Shown one piece after another: positions 23,160 through 31,193 of a stretch of 64,000 bases of DNA. The stretch spans positions 248,001 to 312,000 of the forward strand of contig JBBCGY010000002.1 of assembly GCA_037200005.1 (NCBI GenBank). Direction: 5' to 3'. This DNA is from Alphaproteobacteria bacterium. GTDB taxonomy: Bacteria; Pseudomonadota; Alphaproteobacteria; UBA9219; RFNS01. The first letter of the stretch is position 1. Each line of letters starts with the position of its first letter. The translations under genes were made by a program, and so were the position numbers. Under the pieces are notes generated by a model, which made no database searches, was not told the DNA's origin, and worked only from the letters and a program-made list of their open reading frames with translations.

Positions 23160-23376
23160 GAAGACATCCAGCGCATGATTTCCGAAGGCGCATAACCCTA
23201 ATCATGCCATGGTGAAAATTTCGAGGTGAAAATGGGCCGCTTTGCTTCGCGCATGAGTTGCGAGCCGCGGATCGCGCAGCATGAAAACCATGCCGTTAGC
23301 ATTTCTTAACCAGCGCCTTTTACAATAAATATCCCCGCACGATGCCTAACAAATATGCCACTCAGGCCAAAACGGC

Positions 23377-23895
23377 ATGGATCAAGACAGCCTTAAAGAC
23401 ATCCGCGTTTTGACGGTCGACGACGAAAGGCTCATTCGCGATCTCGTGCGCGACGTGCTCATGAGTCTCGGGTTTCGCGACATCACGCAATTGAACAGCG
23501 GACGCCAGGCGATAGACGCCGTCTCGACCTTTTCATTCGATTTTATCATCACCGACTGGCGCATGAAGGATTTAGATGGCATCGATCTTATCCGTTACGT
23601 CCGCCGTTCGCCGCAATGCCGCTGCCCGCACGTACCGATCATTCTGCTTACCGGAAACACCGAAGCGCATTACGTGCTTGAAGCGCGCGACGCGGGTGTC
23701 AACGAATATATGATCAAGCCTTTTTCCGCCGAGCAACTGGTGCGCCGCATTCGCTCGATCATCGAGAAGCCGCGCAGCTTCGTCGTGACGCCGACATATA
23801 GCGGACCCGACAGGCGGCGCAGCAACCAGCCGCCGCCCCAGGGCCGAGATCGCCGCAAGAGAAAACCTAAACCGTCCGGAGGACGATATGGCTGA
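23377..23895 (+). CDS. CheY-like response regulator with basic C-terminal tail
   Basis: 172 aa. Receiver domain at residues 8-130 with the acidic pair D15/D16, the phospho-acceptor D60 in DFIITDWRMKDLDG, T92 and K114 in YMIKPFS. The last 40 residues are a low-complexity basic tail (GPDRRRSNQPPPQGRDRRKR) and carry no DNA-binding output domain. It overlaps the next gene by 8 bases, so the pair is coupled. Single-domain regulators of this kind occur in alphaproteobacterial chemotaxis, motility and cell-cycle relays. No kinase gene is adjacent. Confidence 0.9.
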   Translation: MDQDSLKDIRVLTVDDERLIRDLVRDVLMSLGFRDITQLNSGRQAIDAVSTFSFDFIITDWRMKDLDGIDLIRYVRRSPQCRCPHVPIILLTGNTEAHYVLEARDAGVNEYMIKPFSAEQLVRRIRSIIEKPRSFVVTPTYSGPDRRRSNQPPPQGRDRRKRKPKPSGGRYG

Positions 23896-24376
23896 ACAGA
23901 ATGACGATAGCGTCAAAGTCTATGAACCGGACCATTCGTTGCATAATAGGATCGGCAAGGGCACGCTCGACCAGGTATTGTCGAAGGAAGCTGTCGCTCA
24001 CGCCGAACAAGCGATTCAGCAGTCATCGGACAAGTTCGCCGAAGAGTGCAAGCAGCGGCTCGAAGCCCTGGAAGCCAGCTATGCCGCCCTGCAGCAGAGC
24101 CCGGAGATGGATGCGGTGCTGCTGGCGCCGGTGATCGACGCGGCTTTCTCGATCAAAATCGCGGCGGCGCAGAGCGGTTACGATCTCGCCTCGGCCATCG
24201 CGAAATCTTTGCATCTGCATTGCGAGAATCTCGGATTCGCCGAGCTTTCGCCGAAAAATATGGACGTCATCGCCTGGCATATTTCAAGCATCCGGCATCT
24301 GCTGAACAATAAAATCAAGGGGACGGGCGGATCCATCGGCGCCGCCATCATGGGAGAGATTCAGAAGCTGGGGTGA
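23888..24376 (+). CDS. Conserved helical partner of the response regulator
   Basis: 162 aa, overlapping the response regulator by 8 bases. Predicted all-helical: an N-terminal coiled-coil-like part (EAVAHAEQAIQQSSDKFAEE) and a C-terminal part with the distinctive IAWHISSIRHLLNNKIKGTG. I have a general memory of similar proteins beside CheY-like regulators in other Alphaproteobacteria but know no assigned function. Candidate roles include a phosphatase, a phosphotransfer partner or an output adaptor. The usual Hpt histidine motif is not obvious. Confidence 0.85.
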   Translation: MAEQNDDSVKVYEPDHSLHNRIGKGTLDQVLSKEAVAHAEQAIQQSSDKFAEECKQRLEALEASYAALQQSPEMDAVLLAPVIDAAFSIKIAAAQSGYDLASAIAKSLHLHCENLGFAELSPKNMDVIAWHISSIRHLLNNKIKGTGGSIGAAIMGEIQKLG

Positions 24377-24493
24377 GGGGTAAGATTAGTCGCTTCTTTG
24401 CGAAGGCTCTTCCTGAATGCGATTGGCCGTATGTTGGGATTTTCGATCATTATGATCTGCAATCCGCTGCTTTAAGTCAGCAGTAGCGCCACT

Positions 24494-24549
24494 GCTTCGC
24501 CCTAACGGTCTACGGTGGCTGCGCCACGCGTAGCCCGTAAGGGCGAAGC
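24494..24549. repeat. 56-bp palindrome abutting tRNA-Gln
   Basis: Arms GCTTCGCCCT and AGGGCGAAGC lie at 24494-24503 and 24540-24549. Between them the pairing continues (ACGG, CTACG, then GTGGC-TGC-GCCAC at the tip) with few mismatches. It ends one base from the encoded CCA of tRNA-Gln and follows a plus-strand gene. No T run follows, so it is not a standard terminator; a REP-like element is possible. Confidence 0.75.
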
Positions 24550-24550
24550 G

Positions 24551-24625
24551 TGGTTGGGGCGGGAGGGATCGAACCTCCGAATGACGGAATCAAAATCCGT
24601 TGCCTTACCGCTTGGCGACGCCCCA
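24551..24625 (-). tRNA. tRNA-Gln (anticodon TTG)
   Basis: 75-base cloverleaf on the minus strand. The acceptor TGGGGCG pairs with CGCCCCA, the anticodon loop GATTTTGATT gives TTG, and the T loop is GGTTCGATCC. Discriminator A and an encoded CCA sit at 24551-24554. Its 3' end touches the 56-bp palindrome. Confidence 0.97.
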
Positions 24626-24670
24626 ATAGAATCGATTCTTTGCAAATTATGGCTCGATTCGACCGATGAA

Positions 24671-24678
24671 TTAACCAT
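24671..24678 (+). promoter_or_regulatory. Candidate CtrA half-site upstream of rcdA
   Basis: TTAACCAT, the common CtrA half-site, lies about 200 bases before the rcdA start in the tRNA-Gln/rcdA spacer. A single 8-base match is weak evidence; it gains interest only from the neighbouring sciP and rcdA genes. Confidence 0.25.
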
Positions 24679-24875
24679 TCTTCGCTAAGAAGCATAGAAG
24701 CGCGGAAACTAGCCCGGTCAAGGACTTGGCGCAAGCATTTCAATGAAAAATGCGCTTTCGGGGCATGGATTTCTTACGAATGGCGCTGTCATCTAAGACA
24801 ATCTTAAGCATTCCATGTCATAGTGGCTCCAATCCAGAAAACAAAAAACATGACACACAATATCTTGGGAAAACG

Positions 24876-25328
24876 ATGGCCAAGCCTGAAAGCCTTATCG
24901 ATAAGACGTTTGCCGAGGGCATGGCCCTTACGGTGGAAGCGCGCAATTATATCGCCTTTCACGAGCAGGCGGATCGGCGGATGCTTGACCTTCCCGGCTG
25001 CCTGCATGTCGGCTATCAGCATACGCGGGTTTCGGCCCGGCTGATTCAGGTGATGACCTGGCTGCTGGCGATGAAGGCGTATTTGTCGGGCGAGATTACC
25101 CGCGAGCAGTTCATCTCGCCGCAATTCGCGCTGGCGGGCGGCAATGAATGCATAGACCCCAGCGGGCCTGAGCTTGTCGACGAATTGCCGCAGGGATTGC
25201 GCAGCCTGCTCGATCGCAGCCATAAATTATACAGCCGCGTCCAGCGCCTCGACGAGATGGTGCGTTCGCGCATGGCGGATGAAGAAGCCGAAAAAAGCAA
25301 AAGCAAATTCGGCTTGCGGCTAGCCTGA
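24876..25328 (+). CDS. rcdA: DUF1465 protein, RcdA-like regulator of CtrA degradation
   Basis: 150 aa from MAKPESLIDKTFAEGMALTV (GGGAAA ribosome site 6 bases upstream). Helical, with the family features FAEGMALTVEARNYIAFHEQ, TRVSARLIQVMTWLLAMKAY and LRSLLDRSHKLYSRVQRLDE, matching DUF1465/RcdA. In Caulobacter, RcdA is an adaptor that, with CpdR and PopA, brings CtrA to ClpXP. It lies within 4 kb of sciP, with the response-regulator pair in between. The family is fairly sure; the role is by analogy. Confidence 0.75.
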   Translation: MAKPESLIDKTFAEGMALTVEARNYIAFHEQADRRMLDLPGCLHVGYQHTRVSARLIQVMTWLLAMKAYLSGEITREQFISPQFALAGGNECIDPSGPELVDELPQGLRSLLDRSHKLYSRVQRLDEMVRSRMADEEAEKSKSKFGLRLA

Positions 25329-25378
25329 TCCTCGTCCTGCCTCATTGTTATTGTCCGGATTGCGCGCGCTCTTGATGA

Positions 25379-25960
25379 TTAAGCGGGCTGAGGCTTTCCG
25401 CCATTCGCTCTTGGCCCGAATACCGAGCGCACCCGCTCCGGGATCGGGCGGTTCGCCGCCGCTTCGCTGCGCTCGGCGAAACCCGGCGTGACGTAGTCGG
25501 GAAATTTCGCGCTGAAGGCCATGACATTCGCCGCGAATGCCGGATCGTCGATAATCGCGGGATTGGCTCCGATGATTTCTCCGAGCATGTTCATAGTCCT
25601 GATAACCAATCCCCGCGCCTGGCTGGATTCGCTCATGAGACGTTTGGCTTCAGGGCTTGCGCGCGACGGGGAGCCGGCATTCGCGCCGCTTGCGCCGCGC
25701 GAGGCCAGCTCCGCTTCCCGCGCCGCATAGCCTAAGACCCGGTTCGCCAAGGCCGGCGTGCATGCCGCCCCGGCTTCCTCGCGTCCCGTCATTTCCGCGG
25801 CCAGTATCTTCATGGACTCGATGGCATAGATTTTACCCATCCATTCCTGGCCGTGAGAATCTTCGCCATAGGGGCCGGTATAGGGGCGTTCGACCACAGC
25901 CATGTGTTCGGAAGCCGCGACCGAAAAACGGGTTATGGATTTTTGCTGGATGTCGCTCAT
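25379..25960 (-). CDS. Unknown protein, tandem paralogue 1
   Basis: 193 aa, soluble-looking, no signal peptide. The N-terminal motif VVERPYTGPYGEDSHGQEW and the C-terminal ERSEAAANRPIPERVRSVFG plus PRANGGKPQPA are shared with the next upstream gene. In the middle are TPALANRVLGYAA and IGANPAIIDDPAFAANVMAF, also shared. The start MSDIQQKSITRF is the first ATG. No function known; probably a lineage-specific family. Confidence 0.8.
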   Translation of the reverse strand: MSDIQQKSITRFSVAASEHMAVVERPYTGPYGEDSHGQEWMGKIYAIESMKILAAEMTGREEAGAACTPALANRVLGYAAREAELASRGASGANAGSPSRASPEAKRLMSESSQARGLVIRTMNMLGEIIGANPAIIDDPAFAANVMAFSAKFPDYVTPGFAERSEAAANRPIPERVRSVFGPRANGGKPQPA

Positions 25961-26048
25961 AATGGCTTTATTTCAAATATAAACGCACGCGGCCGAAATT
26001 CGACGCTCAATAATGACCCATATTATTTTAAGATGCGCTTAAAGCGCC

Positions 26049-26645
26049 TTAAGCAGGCCGAGGATTTCCGCCATTGGCTCTCGGGCCGAATACCGAACGC
26101 ACCCGCTCCGGGGCCGGGCGCTCGGGAGGATTCGCCGCCGCTTCGCTGCGCTCGACGAAATCGGTCGTCAGAAGCCAGGGAAATCTTTCGCTAAAATCCA
26201 CGGCCTTCGACGCGAAATTTTGGTCGGCGATGATGGCGGGATTCGCTCTGATGAATTCGCCGAGCGTGCTCAGCACGCGGCACGTCATGGTTTGTGCTTC
26301 GGCAGATTCGCATTCGCCGTCGATCGTTTCCTGGTTCCTTGGATCTTGGCCGCTGCTTGGTATCGCGCGCATGCTGAAGCTTGCCTGCTGCGCGGCGTAG
26401 TCCATAAGCTGGTTGGCAAGGGCCGGCGTGAAAGTGGCGGACCCGCCTTCATCGTCTCCTGCTGCGGCGCGCGCCGACATTTGGAGATGCTCCAAAGCCC
26501 TTTTTTTATTTTTCCATTCTTGAAAATGAATATCTTCCCCGCCCATGCGAGAATGATCTCGCCCATAAGGAACCGTATAGGGCGCTGTAACTGTCGCCAC
26601 GTTCGCGGCAGCCTGGGCCTGATGGGCGGATGCGTAATCGTTCAT
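26049..26645 (-). CDS. Unknown protein, tandem paralogue 2
   Basis: 198 aa from the ATG at 26645 (MNDYASAHQAQAAANVATVT). It shares with paralogue 1 the blocks APYTVPYGRDHSR...FQEW, TPALANQLMDYAA, ANPAIIADQNFA, and the near-identical tail ERSEAAANPPERPAPERVRS followed by VFGPRANGGNPRPA. The coding DNA of the tail is close to 85 percent alike by eye, higher than the rest, which suggests a recent copy event or strong constraint. Soluble, no motif known. Confidence 0.8.
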   Translation of the reverse strand: MNDYASAHQAQAAANVATVTAPYTVPYGRDHSRMGGEDIHFQEWKNKKRALEHLQMSARAAAGDDEGGSATFTPALANQLMDYAAQQASFSMRAIPSSGQDPRNQETIDGECESAEAQTMTCRVLSTLGEFIRANPAIIADQNFASKAVDFSERFPWLLTTDFVERSEAAANPPERPAPERVRSVFGPRANGGNPRPA

Positions 26646-26722
26646 AATAAAACTCTGCAATATCGTTTGCCGGAACAGGCCGTCACGGCGGACATTAATG
26701 TGTCCGCCGCGTCATCGCGATT

Positions 26723-27052
26723 TTATGACGTCTTTTTTTCTTTCTTCTTCACCGGGCCGGTGGTCATTTTGATTTTCGGCTCGGCTGTTGCCGCGGCGGC
26801 GACCGGAGCTTCGTCGGCATTGGCCGCGTCCTTGGAAGCGGTGATGCCCGCAAAGCGCTTGTTGAACTTCGCCAGCTGGCCGCCGCGATCGACCATGCGA
26901 TGCTGCCCCGTCCATGCCGGATGCGTCTTGGGGTCGATGTCGAGACGCATCGTGTCGCCCGGCTTGCCCCAGGTGGTACGAGTCTTGAATTCGACGCCGT
27001 CGGTCATGACGACGGTAATTTCATGATAAGCGGGGTGAATTTCTGATTTCAT
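26723..27052 (-). CDS. rpmE: 50S ribosomal protein L31
   Basis: 109 aa. The core [20 protein letters not shown] to the [20 protein letters not shown] segment (residues 1-70) is L31 of the cysteine-free (C-minus) alphaproteobacterial type. After it comes an Ala-rich tail of about 35 residues ending in a KKKEKKTS basic patch, longer than the usual 75 aa. Divergent from the small ORF at 27226. Confidence 0.95.
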   Translation of the reverse strand: MKSEIHPAYHEITVVMTDGVEFKTRTTWGKPGDTMRLDIDPKTHPAWTGQHRMVDRGGQLAKFNKRFAGITASKDAANADEAPVAAAATAEPKIKMTTGPVKKKEKKTS

Positions 27053-27225
27053 AGTCTTGATCCTCGTTAGATTTATGAGTCTTTTAGGCCACAGCCGTAA
27101 TCCTTTGCAAGAAATTACTCACAGATGTTTTATACTTTCGGAAATCTGTGTTAATATCCCTTAACTAAACTGGTTCCTTCAGAACGCTTTCAAGGTATGG
27201 AAACAGACAAAAGAGGGAGAGCATC

Positions 27226-27474
27226 ATGGCCAAAAATTACAAATTAGCGATCGTCGCGGGCGGCTTAGTGGGCTGCGCCGTTGCCGTACGGGCCGAACTT
27301 AAGGGCCTCGCCAATGATAACAAACGGCAGTTTTCCCTCAAGAATGTCTCCTATCTATCTGTTCCGCCTCAAGAAAGTCAATGGCCTGCCGGGCTGAAGC
27401 TCTACACCGCCGTTTTGATGAATGTCGAGCGCGGCGAGACGCTGGTTAAGGTAACCTACCCGCTGGCGGGCTGA
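27226..27474 (+). CDS. Unknown 82-aa protein with N-terminal hydrophobic segment
   Basis: Starts MAKNYKLAIVAGGLVGCAVA after an AGGGAGAG ribosome site. The first 20 residues could be a signal or anchor. The rest (LKLYTAVLMNVERGETLVKV) looks like a small beta-rich domain. No family recognised. A factor-independent terminator about 125 bases downstream separates it from ffh. Confidence 0.6.
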   Translation: MAKNYKLAIVAGGLVGCAVAVRAELKGLANDNKRQFSLKNVSYLSVPPQESQWPAGLKLYTAVLMNVERGETLVKVTYPLAG

Positions 27475-27598
27475 TCGGCCACGGCGTCCCACGCCGTCAT
27501 TGACTCCATCCCCTGTTCATCGCTAGAAACTAGACATATCCCAAGACTTTCGAGTTTTGAGGGTTGCCGTCTCCGGGTTCGCCTGGAACGGGAATCTC

Positions 27599-27633
27599 GG
27601 CCAGTCCGCGTGATCGCGCACTGGCCCGTTTTT
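27599..27633 (+). terminator. Rho-independent terminator before ffh
   Basis: GGCCAGT and ACTGGCC arms with an inner CGCG-TGAT-CGCG stem, followed by CGTTTTTGCG. It should end the transcript of the 82-aa gene; ffh starts 20 bases later, so its promoter must overlap or precede the hairpin. Confidence 0.8.
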
Positions 27634-27653
27634 GCGTGGTTTAAGGCTAGAGA

Positions 27654-29009
27654 ATGTTTGAGAATTTAACCGGCAAACTGGGCGATATCTTTTCGCGCCT
27701 GACGAAACGCGGCAGCATTAACGAAGCCGACGTCGCCGAAGTCATGCGCGAAATCCGCATCGCGCTGCTGGAGGCCGATGTCGCCCTGCCGGTGGTCAAG
27801 GATTTCACCGCCAAGGTCACGCAGCGCGCGATAGGGCATGAAGTCCTGCGCTCGATCACGCCGGGGCAGCAGGTCGTCAAGATCGTCCATGACTGCCTGC
27901 GCGAACTGCTCGGCGAAGAATCCGTTCCGCTCAACCTCAACGCCGTGCCGCCGGTTTCGATCATGCTGGTCGGCTTGCAGGGCGCGGGCAAGACCACGAC
28001 GGCGGCCAAGCTGGCGCGTCATCTGCAGGACAAGGAACGCAAGAAAGTCTTGATGGCGTCGCTCGATACGCGCCGTCCGGCGGCGCAGGAGCAGTTGGCC
28101 ATTCTCGGCCAACAGACCGGCGTCGCCACGCTGCCGATCATCGCCGGACAAGCGCCGCAGGAAATCGCGATGCGCGCCATCGATACCGCGCGGCGCGAGG
28201 GTTTCGATATCGTCATTCACGATACCGCCGGACGCCTTTCCATCGACACCGAGCTGATGGCCGAAGTCGCCGCGATCAAGGCCGGCGTGAAACCTCAAGA
28301 GGTTTTGCTGGTGGCCGACGCGATGCTGGGCCAGGACGCGGTCAATGTCGCGCAACGTTTCCACGAGGATGTCGGCATCACCGGCATCGTGCTGACGCGC
28401 ATCGACGGCGATGCGCGCGGCGGCGCGGCGCTGTCGCTGCGCTCGGTCACGGGGCAGCCGATCAAGTTCCTCGGCACCGGCGAAAAAACCGATGCGCTGG
28501 AAGTATTCCATCCCGACCGCCTGGCGAACCGGATTCTCGATCTCGGCGATGTCGTGTCGCTGGTCGAGAAGGCGGCGGAGAGCATCGATCGCGACGCCGC
28601 AGAAAAGCTGGCCGCGAAGCTGCAAAAGGGTGATTTCGATTTCGACGATATGGCGGAGCAGTTCAAGCAGATGCGCCGCATGGGCGGCATGAGCGGCATG
28701 CTCAATCTTCTGCCCGGCGTCGGCAAGATCAAGGAGCAGATGAAGAGCGCCAATGTCGATGACAGCATGCTCAAGCGCCAGGAAGCGATCATCGGCTCCA
28801 TGACCAGGATCGAGCGGCGGGATGTCGGCGTGCTGAACGCCTCGCGCCGCCGCCGCATCGCCTTGGGTTCCGGCGTGGATGTCGCCGACGTGAATCGTCT
28901 CGTGAAACAATATCTGCAAATGCGCGACATGATGAAGCAGATGAAGAAAATGGGGCAGAAGGGCTTTATGCGCAATCTGCCGCAAATGCTGGGGAAAGCT
29001 AAAAACTGA
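27654..29009 (+). CDS. ffh: Signal recognition particle protein Ffh
   Basis: GTPase that binds signal peptides with 4.5S RNA and targets ribosomes to FtsY at the membrane. 451 aa: N domain (1-95), G domain with GLQGAGKTTTAAKLA, DTRRPAAQEQL, DTAGR and TRIDGDARGGAAL, then the Met-rich M domain from about residue 310 (MRRMGGMSGMLNLLPG; MRDMMKQMKKMGQKG). First gene of the run through rplS. The start MFENLTGKLGDIFSRL is the usual Ffh N-terminus. Confidence 0.98.
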   Translation: MFENLTGKLGDIFSRLTKRGSINEADVAEVMREIRIALLEADVALPVVKDFTAKVTQRAIGHEVLRSITPGQQVVKIVHDCLRELLGEESVPLNLNAVPPVSIMLVGLQGAGKTTTAAKLARHLQDKERKKVLMASLDTRRPAAQEQLAILGQQTGVATLPIIAGQAPQEIAMRAIDTARREGFDIVIHDTAGRLSIDTELMAEVAAIKAGVKPQEVLLVADAMLGQDAVNVAQRFHEDVGITGIVLTRIDGDARGGAALSLRSVTGQPIKFLGTGEKTDALEVFHPDRLANRILDLGDVVSLVEKAAESIDRDAAEKLAAKLQKGDFDFDDMAEQFKQMRRMGGMSGMLNLLPGVGKIKEQMKSANVDDSMLKRQEAIIGSMTRIERRDVGVLNASRRRRIALGSGVDVADVNRLVKQYLQMRDMMKQMKKMGQKGFMRNLPQMLGKAKN

Positions 29010-29035
29010 ATTTCAACCACTGAAGGAGTACAACA

Positions 29036-29467
29036 ATGCCACTCGTTATGCGTATGACCCGTCACGGCGCCAAGCGTCGTCCCTTTTATCACATCGTCGT
29101 GGCCGACAGCCGCAGCCCGCGCGACGGCCGCTTCATCGAGAAGATCGGCACCTATAACCCGACGCTCGCGAACGACAATCCCGAGCGCGTGAAGCTCGAC
29201 GCCGAGCGCGTCAAGCATTGGATCAGCAAGGGCGCGCAGCCGAGCGACCGCGTCGCCCGCTTCCTGTTCGCCGCCAGCCTGGGGCCGAAGCCGAAATTCT
29301 CGGAATCGCCCAAGAAATCCGCGCCCAAGGCCAAGGCGCAGGAACGCGTAAAGCTGGAAGCCGAAGCCGCGAAGGCCGCCGCTGAAGCCGCCGCCGCTCC
29401 TGCTCCGGCTCCCGCTCCTGTCGAGGCTCCTGCCGCCGAAGCTCCGGCGGAAGAAGCTCAGGCCTAA
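29036..29467 (+). CDS. rpsP: 30S ribosomal protein S16, with long Ala/Pro tail
   Basis: 143 aa. Residues 1-85 are the S16 core ([29 protein letters not shown]). From about residue 95 a Lys/Ala/Glu/Pro-rich low-complexity tail follows ([20 protein letters not shown]), a known feature of alphaproteobacterial S16. The ribosome site AAGGAG precedes the ATG. Confidence 0.97.
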   Translation: MPLVMRMTRHGAKRRPFYHIVVADSRSPRDGRFIEKIGTYNPTLANDNPERVKLDAERVKHWISKGAQPSDRVARFLFAASLGPKPKFSESPKKSAPKAKAQERVKLEAEAAKAAAEAAAAPAPAPAPVEAPAAEAPAEEAQA

Positions 29468-29482
29468 GCGCGGAAAGAGACG

Positions 29483-30022
29483 ATGGATCGGCAACGTAAA
29501 ATCTGCGTAGGAAAAATCACGGGCGCGCATGGCTTGCGCGGCCTGGTGCGCCTGCGCAGTTTTACGGAAAATCCTGAAGCCATCGCCGCCTATGCGCTGA
29601 CCGGCGCGGACGGCAAGCCGGTGAAGGTGACGCTGAAATCGCCGATGGGCGAGGAGTTCATCGCCGAGATCGAGGGCGTGAATACGCGTCATGCGGCTCA
29701 GGCCATGCGCGGCGCGGAGCTTTTCACCGACCGCGATGCTTTGCCGCCCGCCGGAGAGCGCGAATATTACCGCGCCGATCTTGTCGGCCTTCGGGTCGAG
29801 GATGCGGCGGGCGCGGCCATCGGCACGATCATCGCGCTGCATGATTTCGGGGCGGGCAGCTTTCTTGAAATCAAGCTGACGGGCGGCAATACGGCGATGC
29901 TGCCGTTCCGCGACGCCTTCGTGCCGACGGTTGATATCGCCGCCGGGCGCGTGGTGGTCACGCCGCCCGCCGACTGGCTGGAGACGCCGAAGCAGGAAAG
30001 CCAGGGAAAGGGGGCTGCATGA
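29483..30022 (+). CDS. rimM: 16S rRNA processing protein RimM
   Basis: Assembly factor for the 30S head that binds S19. 179 aa: an N-terminal RimM domain ([20 protein letters not shown]) and a C-terminal PRC-barrel domain ([33 protein letters not shown]). It lies between rpsP and trmD in the standard order and overlaps trmD by four bases. Confidence 0.97.
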   Translation: MDRQRKICVGKITGAHGLRGLVRLRSFTENPEAIAAYALTGADGKPVKVTLKSPMGEEFIAEIEGVNTRHAAQAMRGAELFTDRDALPPAGEREYYRADLVGLRVEDAAGAAIGTIIALHDFGAGSFLEIKLTGGNTAMLPFRDAFVPTVDIAAGRVVVTPPADWLETPKQESQGKGAA

Positions 30023-30765
30023 CGAACGTATCAAGTCCCGCCCTGCGCTTTACGGTGCTGACGCTGTTCCCGGAAATGTTTCCCGGAACCGCCGGGCACA
30101 GCCTGCCGGGCAAGGCGCTGGCGGAGAAATTATGGACGCTGGATACCGTGAATATCCGCGATTTCTCGACCGATAATCACCAGAGCGTCGATGACGCGCC
30201 CTATGGCGGCGGCGCGGGCATGGTGATGCGGCCCGATATCGTTTCGGCGGCGATGCGCGGGGCCGAGGAGCGTCATGGCAAGGCAGCGCGGCGGATTTAC
30301 CTGTCGCCGCGCGGCAAATTGCTCGATCAGGCGATGGTGAAAGATTTAGCCGCCGCCGGTTCGGTCATGCTATTATGCGGACGTTATGAAGGGCTGGACG
30401 AGCGGGTGATTGAAGCGGAAAATCTTGAAGAGGTCAGCCTGGGCGATTTCGTCCTGGCAGGCGGCGAGGTCGCGGCGATGGCCTTGATCGAGGCTTGCGC
30501 CCGCCTTTTGCCCGGCGTCGTGGGCAATGACGAGACGACGGCGGAGGAAAGCTTCGAGCACGGATTGCTCGAATATCCGCATTATACCCGGCCGGCGGTA
30601 TGGGAAGGCCGCGCCGTGCCGCCCGTGCTGATGTCCGGCCATCACGAGAAAATTCGCGCCTGGCGCCGGAGCGAGTCCGAGCGCCTGACGCAATATCGCC
30701 GCCCCGATCTATGGCGGCGTTATCAATCCATTCAACCAAGCTTAACAAAGGAGAAGGCATCATGA
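30019..30765 (+). CDS. trmD: tRNA (guanine-N1-)-methyltransferase TrmD
   Basis: Makes m1G37 in tRNAs reading CNN and GNN codons with S-adenosylmethionine. 248 aa, SPOUT fold. Motifs: [10 protein letters not shown] near the start, [29 protein letters not shown] and the knot region [20 protein letters not shown]. Its TGA overlaps the rplS ATG. Confidence 0.98.
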   Translation: MTNVSSPALRFTVLTLFPEMFPGTAGHSLPGKALAEKLWTLDTVNIRDFSTDNHQSVDDAPYGGGAGMVMRPDIVSAAMRGAEERHGKAARRIYLSPRGKLLDQAMVKDLAAAGSVMLLCGRYEGLDERVIEAENLEEVSLGDFVLAGGEVAAMALIEACARLLPGVVGNDETTAEESFEHGLLEYPHYTRPAVWEGRAVPPVLMSGHHEKIRAWRRSESERLTQYRRPDLWRRYQSIQPSLTKEKAS

Positions 30766-31184
30766 ACTTACTGCAGACAATCGAACAGGAGCAGCTCGAC
30801 AAGCTCGCCGCGATCACCAAGGTCCCGGCCTTCAGCGTCGGCGACCTCCTCAAGGTCAATGTCAAGGTGGTCGAAGGCACGCGCGAGCGTATCCAGGCCT
30901 ATGAAGGCATCTGCATCGCGCGGCGGAACGCGGGCGTGAACTCGTCCTTCACCGTGCGCAAGATTTCGTACGGCGAAGGCGTCGAGCGCGTGTTTCCGCT
31001 TTACAGCCCCCGGCTTGAGTCGGTCGAACTCGTCCGCAAGGGCGATGTGAGCCGCGCCAAGCTGTATTATCTGCGCGACCGCCGCGGCAAATCCGCCCGC
31101 ATCGCCGAGCGCACCACCGGTCACGGCATGGGCGCCGCTCCGGCCATGGGCGAAGAAGCCGCCGCCGCTGCCGTCATCGAGTGA
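30762..31184 (+). CDS. rplS: 50S ribosomal protein L19
   Basis: 140 aa from [24 protein letters not shown] ribosome site lies inside the end of trmD. Core motifs [20 protein letters not shown], the [20 protein letters not shown] segment and [15 protein letters not shown] match L19. A short Ala-rich tail follows. Confidence 0.97.
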   Translation: MNLLQTIEQEQLDKLAAITKVPAFSVGDLLKVNVKVVEGTRERIQAYEGICIARRNAGVNSSFTVRKISYGEGVERVFPLYSPRLESVELVRKGDVSRAKLYYLRDRRGKSARIAERTTGHGMGAAPAMGEEAAAAAVIE

Positions 31185-31193
31185 TCTGAAGCG

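Noticed and set aside
23295-23312. Full CtrA box upstream of the response regulator (TTAG-N6-TTAACC)
   Set aside because: Spacing is six, not seven, and the first half is imperfect; too weak to list.
27540-27640. Possible small SRP RNA gene just before ffh
   Set aside because: Lacks the conserved GGAA tetraloop and symmetric internal loop of 4.5S RNA; the hairpin with a T run is a terminator.
27666-28985. Minus-strand 439-codon frame opposite ffh
   Set aside because: High-GC shadow in a conserved gene; composition is abnormal and no ribosome site.
28295-30034. Minus-strand 579-codon frame across ffh, rpsP and rimM
   Set aside because: Runs against three conserved genes; Arg/Ser-rich nonsense composition.
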